A stretch of 64,000 nt of DNA from NCBI RefSeq assembly GCF_019805165.1, contig NZ_RWIJ01000009.1:182058-246057 (forward strand), written 5' to 3'. This document shows positions 50,822-59,798 of this stretch, one piece after another (within the stretch, counting starts at the first letter, position 1; every line of letters begins with the position of its first letter). A model generated the notes under the pieces. That model had not been told where the DNA came from. It ran no database searches and saw nothing but the letters and a program-made list of their open reading frames with translations. The position numbers were made by a program, and so were the translations under genes. This DNA is from Azospirillum sp. 412522. Lineage in GTDB: Bacteria; Pseudomonadota; Alphaproteobacteria; Azospirillales; Azospirillaceae.

Positions 50822-51973
50822 ATGACGCGCACCCCAAACAGTCGCTTCTTCGGCCGCCTGGACGGCGACATCGCGGGCATCCTGCTGCTGGCCGCCCTGC
50901 TGATCGTCGTCCTGCCGCTCGGGCTCGACATCTTCCGGCTGAACATGGTCGGCAAGTACCTGACCTACGCCTTCGTGGCGCTCGGCCTCGTGCTGTGCTG
51001 GGGCAGCGCCGGCATCCTGTCGCTGGGGCAGGGCATCTTCTTCGGCATCGGCGGCTATTGCATGGCGATGTTCCTGAAGCTGGAGGCCTCCAGCCCGGAG
51101 GCGACCAAGATCCAGTCCACCCCGGGCATTCCCGACTTCATGGACTGGAACCAGCTGAAGGCGCTGCCCTGGTTCTGGGAGCCGTTCCACAGCCTGACCT
51201 TCGCCACCATCGCGGTGGTGGCGGTGCCGGCGCTGCTGGCCTTCATCGTCGGGCTGGCGATGTTCAAGCGGCGGGTCGGCGGCGTCTATTTCGCCATCAT
51301 CACCCAGGCCTTCGCCGCCATCCTGACCATCCTGATCGTCGGCCAGCAGGGCTATACCGGCGGCATCAACGGCATCACCGATCTGCGCACGCTGAAGGGC
51401 TGGGACATCCGCACCGACGAGGCGAAGCTGGTGCTGTACTTCGTCAACGCCGCCCTGCTGATCGGCTGCATCCTGCTGTGCCTGTATGTCCGCCGCTCCA
51501 AGTTGGGCCGCATCCTGGTGGCGCTGCGCGACAAGGAGGACCGGGTCCGCTTCTCCGGCTACGACGTCGCCAACTTCAAGATCTTCGTCTTCTGCTTCGC
51601 GGCGGCGCTGTCGGCGGTGGGGGGCGCGATGTTCACGCTCCAGGTCGGCTTCATGTCGCCGTCCTTCGTCGGCATCGTGCCGTCGATCGAGATGGTGATC
51701 TACTGCGCGGTCGGCGGCCGGCTGTCGCTGCTGGGCGCGGTCTACGGCACGCTGCTGGTCAACTGGGCCAAGACGATGCTGTCGGAAAGCTTCCCGGAGC
51801 TGTGGCTGTTCGCCATGGGCGCCCTGTTCATCGGCGTGGTGATGGTGTTCCCCAACGGCCTGGCCGGTCTCTACCAGCAATTCATCGCCCCGCGGCTGCG
51901 CCGGCCGGCCGGCCGTCGGACGGATGAAGCGGCCGGCGCGCCGATCATCCCGCCGCATACCGCCGCCGATTGA
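50822..51973 (+). CDS. urtC: urea/amide ABC permease (UrtC-like)
   Basis: Second permease, 383 residues. It shows the UrtC pattern LCWGSAGILSLGQGIFFGIGGYCMAMFLKLEA, a large inserted loop (about 100-125, GIPDFMDWNQLKALPWFWEP), GQQGYTGGINGITDL and a coupling loop LRDKEDRVRFSGYDV. GYTGGINGIT with the long inserted loop is more Urt-like than Liv-like. GAGGAG lies before ATG 50822. It is followed after 15 bases by urtD. Confidence 0.92.
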   Translation: MTRTPNSRFFGRLDGDIAGILLLAALLIVVLPLGLDIFRLNMVGKYLTYAFVALGLVLCWGSAGILSLGQGIFFGIGGYCMAMFLKLEASSPEATKIQSTPGIPDFMDWNQLKALPWFWEPFHSLTFATIAVVAVPALLAFIVGLAMFKRRVGGVYFAIITQAFAAILTILIVGQQGYTGGINGITDLRTLKGWDIRTDEAKLVLYFVNAALLIGCILLCLYVRRSKLGRILVALRDKEDRVRFSGYDVANFKIFVFCFAAALSAVGGAMFTLQVGFMSPSFVGIVPSIEMVIYCAVGGRLSLLGAVYGTLLVNWAKTMLSESFPELWLFAMGALFIGVVMVFPNGLAGLYQQFIAPRLRRPAGRRTDEAAGAPIIPPHTAAD

Positions 51974-51988
51974 GGAGGGACGGATCCC

Positions 51989-52735
51989 ATGGCGAACTCC
52001 ACCGATTACCTGCTGGCGGTCGAAGGGCTGACCGTCTCCTTCGACGGCTTCAAGGCGGTCAACGACCTGTCCTTCTACGTCGACAGCAACGAGATCCACG
52101 TCATCATCGGCCCGAACGGCGCCGGCAAGACCACGGTGCTCGACCTGATCTGCGGACGGACCAGGGCGTCCGGCGGCTCCATCAAGTTCCGCAACAAGGA
52201 ACTGACGGCGATGAAGGAGCACCAGATCGTCAAGGCCGGGGTCGGGCGCAAGTTCCAGAACCCGTCGATCTACGACGACCTGACAGTGTTCGAGAACCTG
52301 GAGATCTCCTATCCCCGCGGCCGCACCGTGTTCGGCGCGCTGGCCTTCAAGCGCGACGCTGCGGTGCGCGAGCGGGTGGCCGAGATCGCCGAGATGATCT
52401 TCCTGGCCGACCATCTCGACCAGCGCGCCGAATATCTGAGCCACGGCCAGAAGCAGTGGCTGGAGATCGGCATGCTGCTGATCCAGGACCCGGAACTGCT
52501 GATGCTGGACGAGCCGGTCGCCGGGATGAGCGTCAACGAGCGCAAGAAGACCGCCGAGCTTCTCAACAAGATCATCCAGAACCGGTCGGTGCTGGTGATC
52601 GAGCACGACATGAAGTTCGTCGAGGACATCGCCCACCGCGTCACCGTGCTGCACCAGGGGAAGATCCTGTCGGAAGGCAGCATGGAGCGGGTGAAGAACG
52701 ATCCCAAGGTCGTCGAAGTCTATCTGGGCCATTGA
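51989..52735 (+). CDS. urtD: urea/amide ABC ATPase (UrtD-like)
   Basis: ATPase of 248 residues. Walker A is GPNGAGKTT. The Q-loop region reads VGRKFQNPSIYDDLTVFENLE, characteristic of UrtD. The signature is degenerate (LSHGQKQWLEIG), Walker B reads LLMLDEPVAGMS and the H-loop is IEHDMKFV. It lies between urtC and urtE with short gaps. Together with UrtE it powers uptake. Confidence 0.93.
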   Translation: MANSTDYLLAVEGLTVSFDGFKAVNDLSFYVDSNEIHVIIGPNGAGKTTVLDLICGRTRASGGSIKFRNKELTAMKEHQIVKAGVGRKFQNPSIYDDLTVFENLEISYPRGRTVFGALAFKRDAAVRERVAEIAEMIFLADHLDQRAEYLSHGQKQWLEIGMLLIQDPELLMLDEPVAGMSVNERKKTAELLNKIIQNRSVLVIEHDMKFVEDIAHRVTVLHQGKILSEGSMERVKNDPKVVEVYLGH

Positions 52736-52767
52736 TTTATCCGGGCCACTGAGCGGGGGATCAACAG

Positions 52768-53457
52768 ATGCTGTCCGTCAACCAACTCCGCGTGTCCTAC
52801 GGCGAGAGCGAGGTCCTGCACGGGCTCGACTTCGCGGTGGAGCCGGGCGAGATCGTCGCCGTCATGGGCCGCAACGGCATGGGCAAGACGACGCTGATGA
52901 AGTCGCTGATGGGAATCGTGCCGGCGCGGTCCGGCGCCATCCGCATCGGCGGGACCGAGATCACCGGCCTGAAGAGCTACGAGCGGGTGGCGAAGGGCGT
53001 CGCCTATGTCCCGCAGGGCCGGATGATCTTCCCGGCCATGACGGTGCAGGAGAACATCGAGACGGGGCTCGGCGTCCATGGCGGGCGCAGCGTGCCGGGC
53101 GACCTCTACGAGCTGTTTCCGGTGCTGCTGGAGATGAAGGGCCGGCGCGGCGGCAACCTGTCGGGCGGCCAGCAGCAGCAGCTCGCCATCGCCCGCGCCC
53201 TGGCGACCAGGCCGAAGGTCCTGCTGCTGGACGAGCCGACCGAAGGCATCCAGCCCTCGATCATCCGCGAGATGGCCCGGACCCTGCGCCGCATCCGCGA
53301 CGAGAAGGGGCTGAGCATCATCGTGTCGGAACAGGTGCTGAGCTTCGCGCTCGACATTGCCGACCGCGTGCTGGTGATCGAGAACGGCGAGATCGTCCAT
53401 GAGGACAGCCGCGACCGCATCGACGAGGCGAAGGTCGCGCGGCTGCTGTCGGTCTGA
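52768..53457 (+). CDS. urtE: urea/amide ABC ATPase (UrtE-like)
   Basis: Second ATPase, 229 residues. Walker A is GRNGMGKTT, and YVPQGRMIFPAMTVQENIETGL, LSGGQQQQLAIARAL and LLLDEPTEGIQPSII follow, all typical of UrtE. The family's usual SEQ segment appears as IIVSEQVLSFAL. It completes the five-gene transporter. An inverted-repeat element lies 50 bases downstream, before the chemoreceptor-UrtA fusion gene. Confidence 0.93.
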   Translation: MLSVNQLRVSYGESEVLHGLDFAVEPGEIVAVMGRNGMGKTTLMKSLMGIVPARSGAIRIGGTEITGLKSYERVAKGVAYVPQGRMIFPAMTVQENIETGLGVHGGRSVPGDLYELFPVLLEMKGRRGGNLSGGQQQQLAIARALATRPKVLLLDEPTEGIQPSIIREMARTLRRIRDEKGLSIIVSEQVLSFALDIADRVLVIENGEIVHEDSRDRIDEAKVARLLSV

Positions 53458-53508
53458 CCGCCGCAAAGGTAATCGCATATGAAGATCATGTTCCTCCCTA
53501 AGGAAGCC

Positions 53509-53593
53509 CGTCATCCCCGCGAAGGCGGGGATCCAGGCCTTTCCACCAGAGTCGTTTTGCGAACTCTGGATCCCCGCCTTCGCGGGGATGACG
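53509..53593. repeat. REP/BIME-like inverted repeat
   Basis: Two perfect 28-base arms (53509-53536 and 53566-53593) in opposite orientation around a 29-base centre. Each arm is itself a hairpin (ATCCCCGC, GAAG loop, GCGGGGAT). The unit of the type CGTCATCCCCGCGAAGG is a dispersed palindrome seen in many proteobacterial genomes. Here it separates urtE from the fusion gene and could attenuate or insulate transcription between them. The central part also holds a short AGAGT/ACTCT repeat. Confidence 0.75.
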
Positions 53594-53687
53594 GAAGCCC
53601 TTTCCAAGGGCTGTAGGTCCCATATCCGATTGCCTTGCCGTCCCTCCGCCTTTCCGCATCCGCCTCTCCACCACAGAGGGAAGCGCC

Positions 53688-56120
53688 ATGACTGCCGTCA
53701 ATTCGACTGCCGCCAAGTCCGCCTCCACCGCCTGCGCCGTGGTCGCCCTGCTGACCGCCGTGGCGACTCCGCTGACCGGATCCACCGAGCTGGCGACCGC
53801 CGGCCTCGTCCTCTCCGCGGCGCTGGCCGCCGCTGCCGCCGCCTTTGCGCACCGGCGGGACGCAGCGCTCGGTCCGCTCGGCGCCCGCGCCGCGGCGCTG
53901 TCCGGTTCGGGTGGCGACGCGGGCGGCGACCCGGTGCGGGAGCTTGCCGACGCGCTCGACCGCATCGCCGCCGCCGCGGAGCTGCGCGATGCGCGGGAAG
54001 CGGAGCGCGAGGCCGAGCGCAAGGCGAGCGAGGAGCGCGCCGCCCGGCTGGAGGCGCTGACCCGTGCCTTCGAGAGCAAGGTCGGCCGGCTGGTGCAGAC
54101 CGTCTCGTCGGCCGCCGGCGAGATGACGGAAACCGCCACGGCGATGAGCGAAACCGCCGAGCGCAGCAACCGGCTGTCCACGGCGATGTCGCAGTCGTCG
54201 GCCCAGGCGTCGATGAACGTCCAGACCGTGGCGACGGCGACCGAGGAGCTGTCGGCCTCGATCCAGGAGATCGGCCGGCAGGTCGCGTCCTCGGCCGCCA
54301 TCGCCGGCAAGGCGGTCGCCGATACCCGCCGCACCGACGCGGTGGTGCAGAGCCTGGCCGACAGCGCCGGGCGGATCGGGCAGGTGATCGGGCTGATCCA
54401 GGGCATCGCCGGGCAGACCAACCTGCTGGCGCTGAACGCCACCATCGAGGCGGCGCGGGCGGGAGAGGCCGGCAAGGGCTTCGCCGTCGTCGCCAGCGAG
54501 GTCAAGACGCTGGCCAACCAGACCGCCAGGGCGACGGAGGACATCGCCACCCAGGTCGGCTCCATCCAGTCGGCGACGGCCGAGGCGGTGGCCGCCATCC
54601 GCTCCATCGCCGGCACCATCGCCGAGATCAACGAGATCGCCGCCGCCATCGCCGCCGCGGTCGAGCAGCAGGGGGCGGCCACCGGCGAGATCGCCCGCAA
54701 TGTCCAGGAGGCGGCGCGCGGCACCGAAAGCGTGGCGTCCAACATCGCCGGCGTGTCGGACGCGGCGTCCGACACCGGCATGGCGGCCGGGCAGGTGCTG
54801 GGCGTCGCCTCCCAGGTCGCCGGCCATGCCGACGAGCTGAGCCGCGAGGTCAACAACTTCCTGGCGGAGGTCAGCCTGCAATCGGCGCTGCGCCGCCGCG
54901 CCTCGGTCGCGGGACGGCTGGCGGCCGCCACGGTGCGGCGCACGCAGGGGCTCGCTGCCGGCGCGCCGGCGACCGCCGTGGTGAACAAGAGCGGCATCGC
55001 CGTCACCGACGAGGCGGTGAAGGTCGGCATCCTGCATTCCGCCACCGGCACCATGGCGCTGAGCGAGGGCGGGTCGATCCAGGCGGAGATGCTGGCGATC
55101 CAGCAGATCAACGAGGCCAGCGGCGTGCTGGGCCGGCGGATCGAGATCGTCCAGGAGGACGGCGCCAGCGATTGGCCGACCTTCGCCGGCCGCGCCGACA
55201 AGCTGCTGACGCAGGACAGGGTGGCGGCGATCTTCGGCTGCTGGACCTCGGCCTCGCGCAAGGAGGTGCTGCCTGTCCTGGAGAAGCGCGACGGCCTGCT
55301 CTACTACCCGACCTTCTACGAGGGGCTGGAGCAGTCGCGCCACGTCATCTACACCGGGCAGGAGGCGACGCAGCAGATCCTGGCCGGGCTGGACTGGGTG
55401 ATGCGCGAGAAGGGGGCGAAGAGCTTCTTCCTGGTCGGGTCGGACTATATCTGGCCGCGCGCCTCCAACGCCATCGCCCGCCGCCACATCGAGGCCAAGG
55501 GCTGCCGCGTCGTCGGCGAGGAGTATGCCGAACTCGGCGACACCCGCTTCGAGACCATCGTTTCGCGGATCAGGGCGGCCAAGCCCGACGTGATCTACGC
55601 CATCGTCGTCGGCGGGTCGAACGTCGCCTTCTACAAGCAGCTGAAGGCGGCGGGGATCGAGCTGGACCGTCAGATCCTGATGACCAACAGCGTCACCGAG
55701 GACGAGATGATGGGCATCGGCGGCGACAACATCGCCGGGGCCTTCACCTGCGCCAAATACTTCCAGAGCCTGGATCTGCCGGCCAACCGCGCCTTCGTCG
55801 CCGCCTTCAAGGCGATGTGGGGGGCGGACAGCGTCATCGGCGATGTCACCCACAACGCCTATCTCGGCCCCTGGCTGTGGAAGCTGGCGGTGGAGAAGGC
55901 CGGCAGCTTCGACGTGGCGCGCGTCGTCGCCGCCTCGCCCGGCATCGAGTTCGCCGGGGCGCCGGCCGGCCCCCTGCGCATCCACGAGAACCATCACCTC
56001 CGGACCCGGACCCGCATCGGCCGCGCCCGGCGCGACGGCCAGTTCGACGTGGTCTTCGAGACCCGGGACCTGATCGAGCCGAACCCCTTCCCGGACGGCT
56101 TCCGGGAACTGGCGGCCTGA
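53688..56120 (+). CDS. chemoreceptor signalling domain fused to UrtA-like binding protein
   Basis: An 810-residue chimera. Residues 12-54 form two short hydrophobic helices with almost no periplasmic loop. About 95-125 is a charged coiled coil. About 125-392 is a full MCP signalling domain (hairpin tip [20 protein letters not shown] at 242-260). Residues 393-438 are a linker. From 440 to 810 there is a complete UrtA-like binding domain ([39 protein letters not shown]). The linker ([18 protein letters not shown]) lines up with the UrtA signal peptide but has arginines in the core. No other membrane helix separates the halves, so the binding domain should be cytoplasmic. It lies between urtE and fmdA. 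The role is inferred: amide chemotaxis or sensing. Confidence 0.92.
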   Translation: MTAVNSTAAKSASTACAVVALLTAVATPLTGSTELATAGLVLSAALAAAAAAFAHRRDAALGPLGARAAALSGSGGDAGGDPVRELADALDRIAAAAELRDAREAEREAERKASEERAARLEALTRAFESKVGRLVQTVSSAAGEMTETATAMSETAERSNRLSTAMSQSSAQASMNVQTVATATEELSASIQEIGRQVASSAAIAGKAVADTRRTDAVVQSLADSAGRIGQVIGLIQGIAGQTNLLALNATIEAARAGEAGKGFAVVASEVKTLANQTARATEDIATQVGSIQSATAEAVAAIRSIAGTIAEINEIAAAIAAAVEQQGAATGEIARNVQEAARGTESVASNIAGVSDAASDTGMAAGQVLGVASQVAGHADELSREVNNFLAEVSLQSALRRRASVAGRLAAATVRRTQGLAAGAPATAVVNKSGIAVTDEAVKVGILHSATGTMALSEGGSIQAEMLAIQQINEASGVLGRRIEIVQEDGASDWPTFAGRADKLLTQDRVAAIFGCWTSASRKEVLPVLEKRDGLLYYPTFYEGLEQSRHVIYTGQEATQQILAGLDWVMREKGAKSFFLVGSDYIWPRASNAIARRHIEAKGCRVVGEEYAELGDTRFETIVSRIRAAKPDVIYAIVVGGSNVAFYKQLKAAGIELDRQILMTNSVTEDEMMGIGGDNIAGAFTCAKYFQSLDLPANRAFVAAFKAMWGADSVIGDVTHNAYLGPWLWKLAVEKAGSFDVARVVAASPGIEFAGAPAGPLRIHENHHLRTRTRIGRARRDGQFDVVFETRDLIEPNPFPDGFRELAA

Positions 56121-56174
56121 GACCTTCCGCCTTCCCTTGTCACCCATCAGTCCACCAATAAGGAAGAGCAAACC

Positions 56175-57407
56175 ATGGCTGACACCCTGATCAAGGCCGA
56201 CCTGTCGCAGTCTCCCTACGAGAACGACATGATCCACAACCGCTGGCATCCGGACATCCCGATGGCGGTGACGGTGAAGCCGGGCGACGACTTCATCCTG
56301 GAATGCTACGACTGGACCGGCGGCCAGATCAAAAACGACGACGATGCCGCCGACGTGCGCGACGTCGACCTCAGCCAGGTCCATTTCCTGTCCGGCCCGG
56401 TCGGGGTCGAGGGGGCGGAGCCGGGCGACCTGCTGGTGGTCGATCTGCTGGACATCGGCGCCTTCCCCCAGCAGCAGTGGGGCTTCAACGGCTTCTTCTC
56501 CAAGCAGAACGGCGGCGGCTTCCTGACCGAGCATTTCCCGCTGGCCCAGAAGTCGATCTGGGACTTCGAGGGCATGTTCACCAAGTCGCGCCACATCCCC
56601 GGCGTCCGCTTCGCCGGGCTGATCCACCCCGGCCTGATCGGCTGCCTGCCGTCGCACGACCTGCTGGCCAAGTGGAACAAGCGCGAGCAGGCGCTGATCG
56701 ACACCAACCCGACCCGGGTCCCCGGCCTCGCAAACCCGCCCTACGCGCCGACCGCCCATATGGGCCGGCTGAAGGGCGACGCCCGCGACAAGGCGGCGGC
56801 GGAAGGCGCCCGCACCGTGCCGCCGCGCGAGCATGGCGGCAACTGCGACATCAAGGATCTGTCGCGCGGATCGCGCATCTATTTCCCGGTCTATGTGAAG
56901 GGTGCCGGCCTGTCGATGGGCGACCTGCATTTCAGCCAGGGTGACGGCGAGATCACCTTCTGCGGTGCCATCGAGATGGCAGGCTGGGCGCACCTGAAGG
57001 TGAACCTGATCAAGGACGGCATGGCGAAGTACGGGATCAAGAACCCGATCTTCAAACCGAGCCCGATCGTCCCGACCTACAACGACTACCTGATCTTCGA
57101 GGGCATCTCGGTCGACGAGGCGGGCGAACAGCATTACCTGGACGTCCATGTCGCCTACCGCCAAGCCTGCCTGAACGCCATCGAATACCTGAAGAAGTTC
57201 GGCTATTCCGGCGCCCAGGCCTATTCGATCCTCGGCACCGCCCCAGTCCAGGGCCACATCAGCGGCGTGGTCGACGTGCCCAACGCCTGCGCCACCCTGT
57301 TCCTGCCGACGCAGATCTTCGACTTCGACATCAGCCCGAACGCCGACGGCCCGACCAAGTTCATCAGCGGCGACGTCGACATGCCGATCGCGCCGGACCG
57401 CGTGTAA
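56175..57407 (+). CDS. fmdA: formamidase (FmdA/AmdA family)
   Basis: Acetamidase/formamidase family enzyme, 410 residues, close to the Methylophilus formamidase length. It hydrolyses formamide, and often other short amides, to ammonia and the acid in the cytoplasm. Family stretches include HNRWHPDIPMAVTVKPGDDF, ECYDWTGGQIKNDDDAADVRD, RFAGLIHPGLIGCLPS, PPREHGGNCDIKDLSRGSRI, HFSQGDGEITFCGAIEMAG and LGTAPVQGHISGVVDVPNAC. It follows the chemoreceptor-UrtA fusion by 54 bases and precedes fmdB by 24. This is the catabolic enzyme that defines the likely substrate of the transporter. Confidence 0.95.
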   Translation: MADTLIKADLSQSPYENDMIHNRWHPDIPMAVTVKPGDDFILECYDWTGGQIKNDDDAADVRDVDLSQVHFLSGPVGVEGAEPGDLLVVDLLDIGAFPQQQWGFNGFFSKQNGGGFLTEHFPLAQKSIWDFEGMFTKSRHIPGVRFAGLIHPGLIGCLPSHDLLAKWNKREQALIDTNPTRVPGLANPPYAPTAHMGRLKGDARDKAAAEGARTVPPREHGGNCDIKDLSRGSRIYFPVYVKGAGLSMGDLHFSQGDGEITFCGAIEMAGWAHLKVNLIKDGMAKYGIKNPIFKPSPIVPTYNDYLIFEGISVDEAGEQHYLDVHVAYRQACLNAIEYLKKFGYSGAQAYSILGTAPVQGHISGVVDVPNACATLFLPTQIFDFDISPNADGPTKFISGDVDMPIAPDRV

Positions 57408-57431
57408 CCGGCGGAAGGGGGAGGCGACGCC

Positions 57432-57776
57432 ATGCCGATGTACGATTACGAGTGCCCGACCTGCGGCGACTTCACCGAGATGAGGCCGATGGCGGAAAGC
57501 AGCCTGCCGCAGCCCTGCCCCCATTGCGAGGTGCCGTCGCGGCGGGTGATCCGCAGGACGCCGGCCTTCTCCACCGTCTCCGCCGCGACGCGGACGGCGC
57601 ACGCCACCAACGAGCGCAGCGCCGACCGGCCGAGCCTGCTGTCCGAGGTCGGGCCGAAGCATAAGCACGGCCCCGGCTGCGGCTGCGGAAGCGGCGGAAA
57701 GGGGCGGTCGGTGCTGCGCACCCCCGACGGGGCCAAGGGCTTCCCGACCGCTCGGCCCTGGATGATCAGCCACTGA
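57432..57776 (+). CDS. fmdB: FmdB-family zinc-ribbon protein
   Basis: Small protein of 114 residues. The N-terminal zinc ribbon (MYDYECPTCGDFTEMRPM, then CPHCEVPSRRVIRRTPAF) is diagnostic of FmdB, the putative regulatory protein first found with formamidase genes. The C-terminal half is less conserved and has a second His/Cys-rich patch, HKHGPGCGCGSGG, that could bind metal. It is the last gene of the amide operon. Its function is still unproven in the family; a link with FmdA maturation or control is inferred from constant co-location. Confidence 0.92.
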   Translation: MPMYDYECPTCGDFTEMRPMAESSLPQPCPHCEVPSRRVIRRTPAFSTVSAATRTAHATNERSADRPSLLSEVGPKHKHGPGCGCGSGGKGRSVLRTPDGAKGFPTARPWMISH

Positions 57777-57890
57777 GGCGGGGGGCGGGGAACCGAGGGC
57801 GGCGGCCGGACGGCGAATGGAACGTTTGAAACCGGGTGAACCATGGCGGCCCGCCCCGTTCAGCGTTCCATCCGTTCACCGGCCATCTCC

Positions 57891-58700
57891 TCACCGGCCG
57901 AACGCCCCCTTGTCGCCCCGCCGTTCCTGCGCCGAGCCGAGATTGGGATAGGGGTCGTCGGGATTGAGGGTCCAGGGATAGACGCCCTTCGGCCCTTCCG
58001 CCTCCGGCTGGGCAAGGATGGCGGCGACCGCCCTGGGGTCGGGCAGGGTGCGTTCGCGGAAGGCGCCGGGGACGGAGTCGTCATCGTCGGCGACGACTGC
58101 GGCGGCAGTGGCGGCGACCGCGGCGATGCCGGGGTCGTCGTTGGGATCGTCGTCCGGGAGCGGCTGTGCCGCCAGATCGGCCGCCAGCTCGGACACGGGA
58201 TCAGGGAGCGGACCGGGCAACGGTCCGGCCGCCGCACCCGGCGCCTTGTTGTCGTCGAGGGTGGAGAACAGATCGAGCCGCTCGGCCAGCCAGCGGATGG
58301 TGGCGGGATCGCCGGCCGACACCAGCCGTTCCAGCTGCTCCGCCAACAGCCCATGCAGGGAGGCGAGCCGGAGATCGGATTCGCGGTTCAGCGCCTGACG
58401 CTCCCACCACACCCGCCGACGAAAGTCCTTGGCTCCGTAATAGGCCCGCCACAGGGTGGTGCGGCTGCACCCCATGGCGCGCGAGACGTTGAGGAAGGAC
58501 GCGCCGCGGGCGAGCATGCCGGCGGCCATCACCCATTGCTCTTCATGGAAGCGCGATCCGGGCACCAGCCCCTCCGGCGCTTCCGGCGGCTCCGCCGCCC
58601 AATGGGGAAGACCGTTGGGGGGAAGGCCGCCGGGGGTGGCGGCATGAGCGGCGGGGTTCAGGCAATCGGCGGGCATGGCGGCGACTCCGTTGGGTTTCAT
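57891..58700 (-). CDS. HTH-domain protein, possibly phage-terminase-like
   Basis: A 269-residue protein of unknown function. Residues 50-150 are helical with an HTH at about 68-88 (NVSRAMGCSRTTLWRAYYGA) and a segment GDPATIRWLAERLDLF that resembles small-terminase or prophage HTH proteins. The N-terminus (1-45) is proline/alanine-rich. The C-terminal 110 residues are acidic and of low complexity (PDDDPNDDPG, VVADDDDS). The start has an AGGAAAA ribosome site. No other phage genes are nearby, so it is an orphan. Codon use looks like that of its neighbours. Confidence 0.65.
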   Translation of the reverse strand: MKPNGVAAMPADCLNPAAHAATPGGLPPNGLPHWAAEPPEAPEGLVPGSRFHEEQWVMAAGMLARGASFLNVSRAMGCSRTTLWRAYYGAKDFRRRVWWERQALNRESDLRLASLHGLLAEQLERLVSAGDPATIRWLAERLDLFSTLDDNKAPGAAAGPLPGPLPDPVSELAADLAAQPLPDDDPNDDPGIAAVAATAAAVVADDDDSVPGAFRERTLPDPRAVAAILAQPEAEGPKGVYPWTLNPDDPYPNLGSAQERRGDKGAFGR

Positions 58701-58769
58701 GTGCTAATTTTCCTATATCATGGCGCGGTACCCGGCAATATTAGGATGAAAATCTCTCATTCGGCGCCT

Positions 58770-59192
58770 TCAGGCTGTCGCGGCGCCAGCCTCCTGCACC
58801 GGATGCCCGACCTGCAGGACGCTGAGGGTCTTCGCCTCGCCTTGGCGCGTGTACCAGGTGATCGACTGCCCCTCCGCGACGCCGATCAGCGCCGCGCCGA
58901 TGGGAGTCAGAACCGAGACCTGTCCGGCCGCGATGTCGGCCTCCTGCGGATAGACGAGGGTGACGGTCCGCTGCTGCCTCGTCCTCTCGTCCCGGAATGT
59001 CACGCGTGCACCCATCGTGACGACCGTCGGGGCGATCTCGCCGGCACCGACCACCACCGCGCGGGTCAATTCGGCGGACAGGTAATCGTAGACGTCGGGC
59101 GCCCCGTCCGCGACGGTTTCGACCAGGCCGGAAAGACGGTCGTGATCGGTCGCGGTGAGGACGATGGGCGGAAATTGGCCTGCGGAACGCAT
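58770..59192 (-). CDS. rnk: Rnk-like nucleoside diphosphate kinase regulator
   Basis: 140 residues, similar to Rnk and the C-terminal domain of GreA/GreB. Family features: IVLTATDHDRLSGLVE, ELTRAVVV, VVTMGARVTFRDE, VTLVYPQEADIAAGQVSVLTPIGAALIG and a final WYTRQGEAKTLSVLQV. Rnk proteins bind RNA polymerase and affect nucleoside diphosphate kinase levels. The start at 59192 (MRSAGQFPPIVL) fits the family; the longer frame upstream has no similarity. It stands alone. Confidence 0.88.
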   Translation of the reverse strand: MRSAGQFPPIVLTATDHDRLSGLVETVADGAPDVYDYLSAELTRAVVVGAGEIAPTVVTMGARVTFRDERTRQQRTVTLVYPQEADIAAGQVSVLTPIGAALIGVAEGQSITWYTRQGEAKTLSVLQVGHPVQEAGAATA

Positions 59193-59536
59193 CGTGGGTT
59201 TCCCATGGTTGCCGATGGGCGCAGGACGCGGCGGCCAGGTGCGCCTCCCGGTGGGCGCCACTTCGGCCGGCAGAAATCCTGCGCGAATCCCCGGATGCCG
59301 CAGTCCTGCGGTCCGGGGCGGATGTCTCGATTGTGCGGAAATCGTCGAAGTATGGTGGCCCCGGACGGTCCGGGAGCCTTGCCTCAGGCGACCAGATCCG
59401 GGGCGGGCGTGCCTGCGTGGACACGGCCGGCGCGCAGAAGAGCACGGATATGGTGGATAGGCGACGTCATGGTTCGCCGACCATGGCCGGATTCGCGCTG
59501 GAATTCAAGAGGCGCGGTCGCATTTGGCGATAAGAG

Positions 59537-59762
59537 CCCTCTCCCGCCCCGGGAGAGGGAGGGGACCCACGAAGTGGGGAGGGTGAGGGGCTGTCCGAGC
59601 ATGGATCTGATCCTTGGATCACCCCTCACCCTTCCCACCGCTCCGCGGCGGGCCCCGAAGTCGCTCGCAAGCCTCGCGACTGCATTCCGCCTACGATCGC
59701 CTTTCGGCGCTCGTCCGGCCTGCGGCCGTCGGCTCCATGCCCTCTCCCGGGGCGGGAGAGGG
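59537..59762. repeat. paired palindromic repeats in a gene-free region
   Basis: The roughly 600 bases from 59193 to 59798 hold no gene I can support. Within them, two 23-base palindromes lie in opposite orientation at 59537-59559 and 59740-59762 (CCCTCTCCCG stem with a 3-base centre). Inside the pair, GGGTGAGGGG near 59580 and CCCCTCACCC near 59625 form a second stem. The whole block is a compound inverted repeat of the kind scattered through GC-rich proteobacterial genomes. It lies between the Rnk gene and the 3' end of the FAD-oxidase operon and may act as a terminator for the latter. Confidence 0.6.
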
Positions 59763-59798
59763 AAAGCCACTGTCGGCATCGTGCCGGCAGTGGGACGG

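Noticed and set aside
53511..57773. Very long open frame on the minus strand (about 1420 codons) opposite the fusion receptor and fmdA
   Set aside because: It is antisense to well-identified proteins, has low-complexity Arg/Gly/Ala-rich content and no domain; it arises from the high GC bias.
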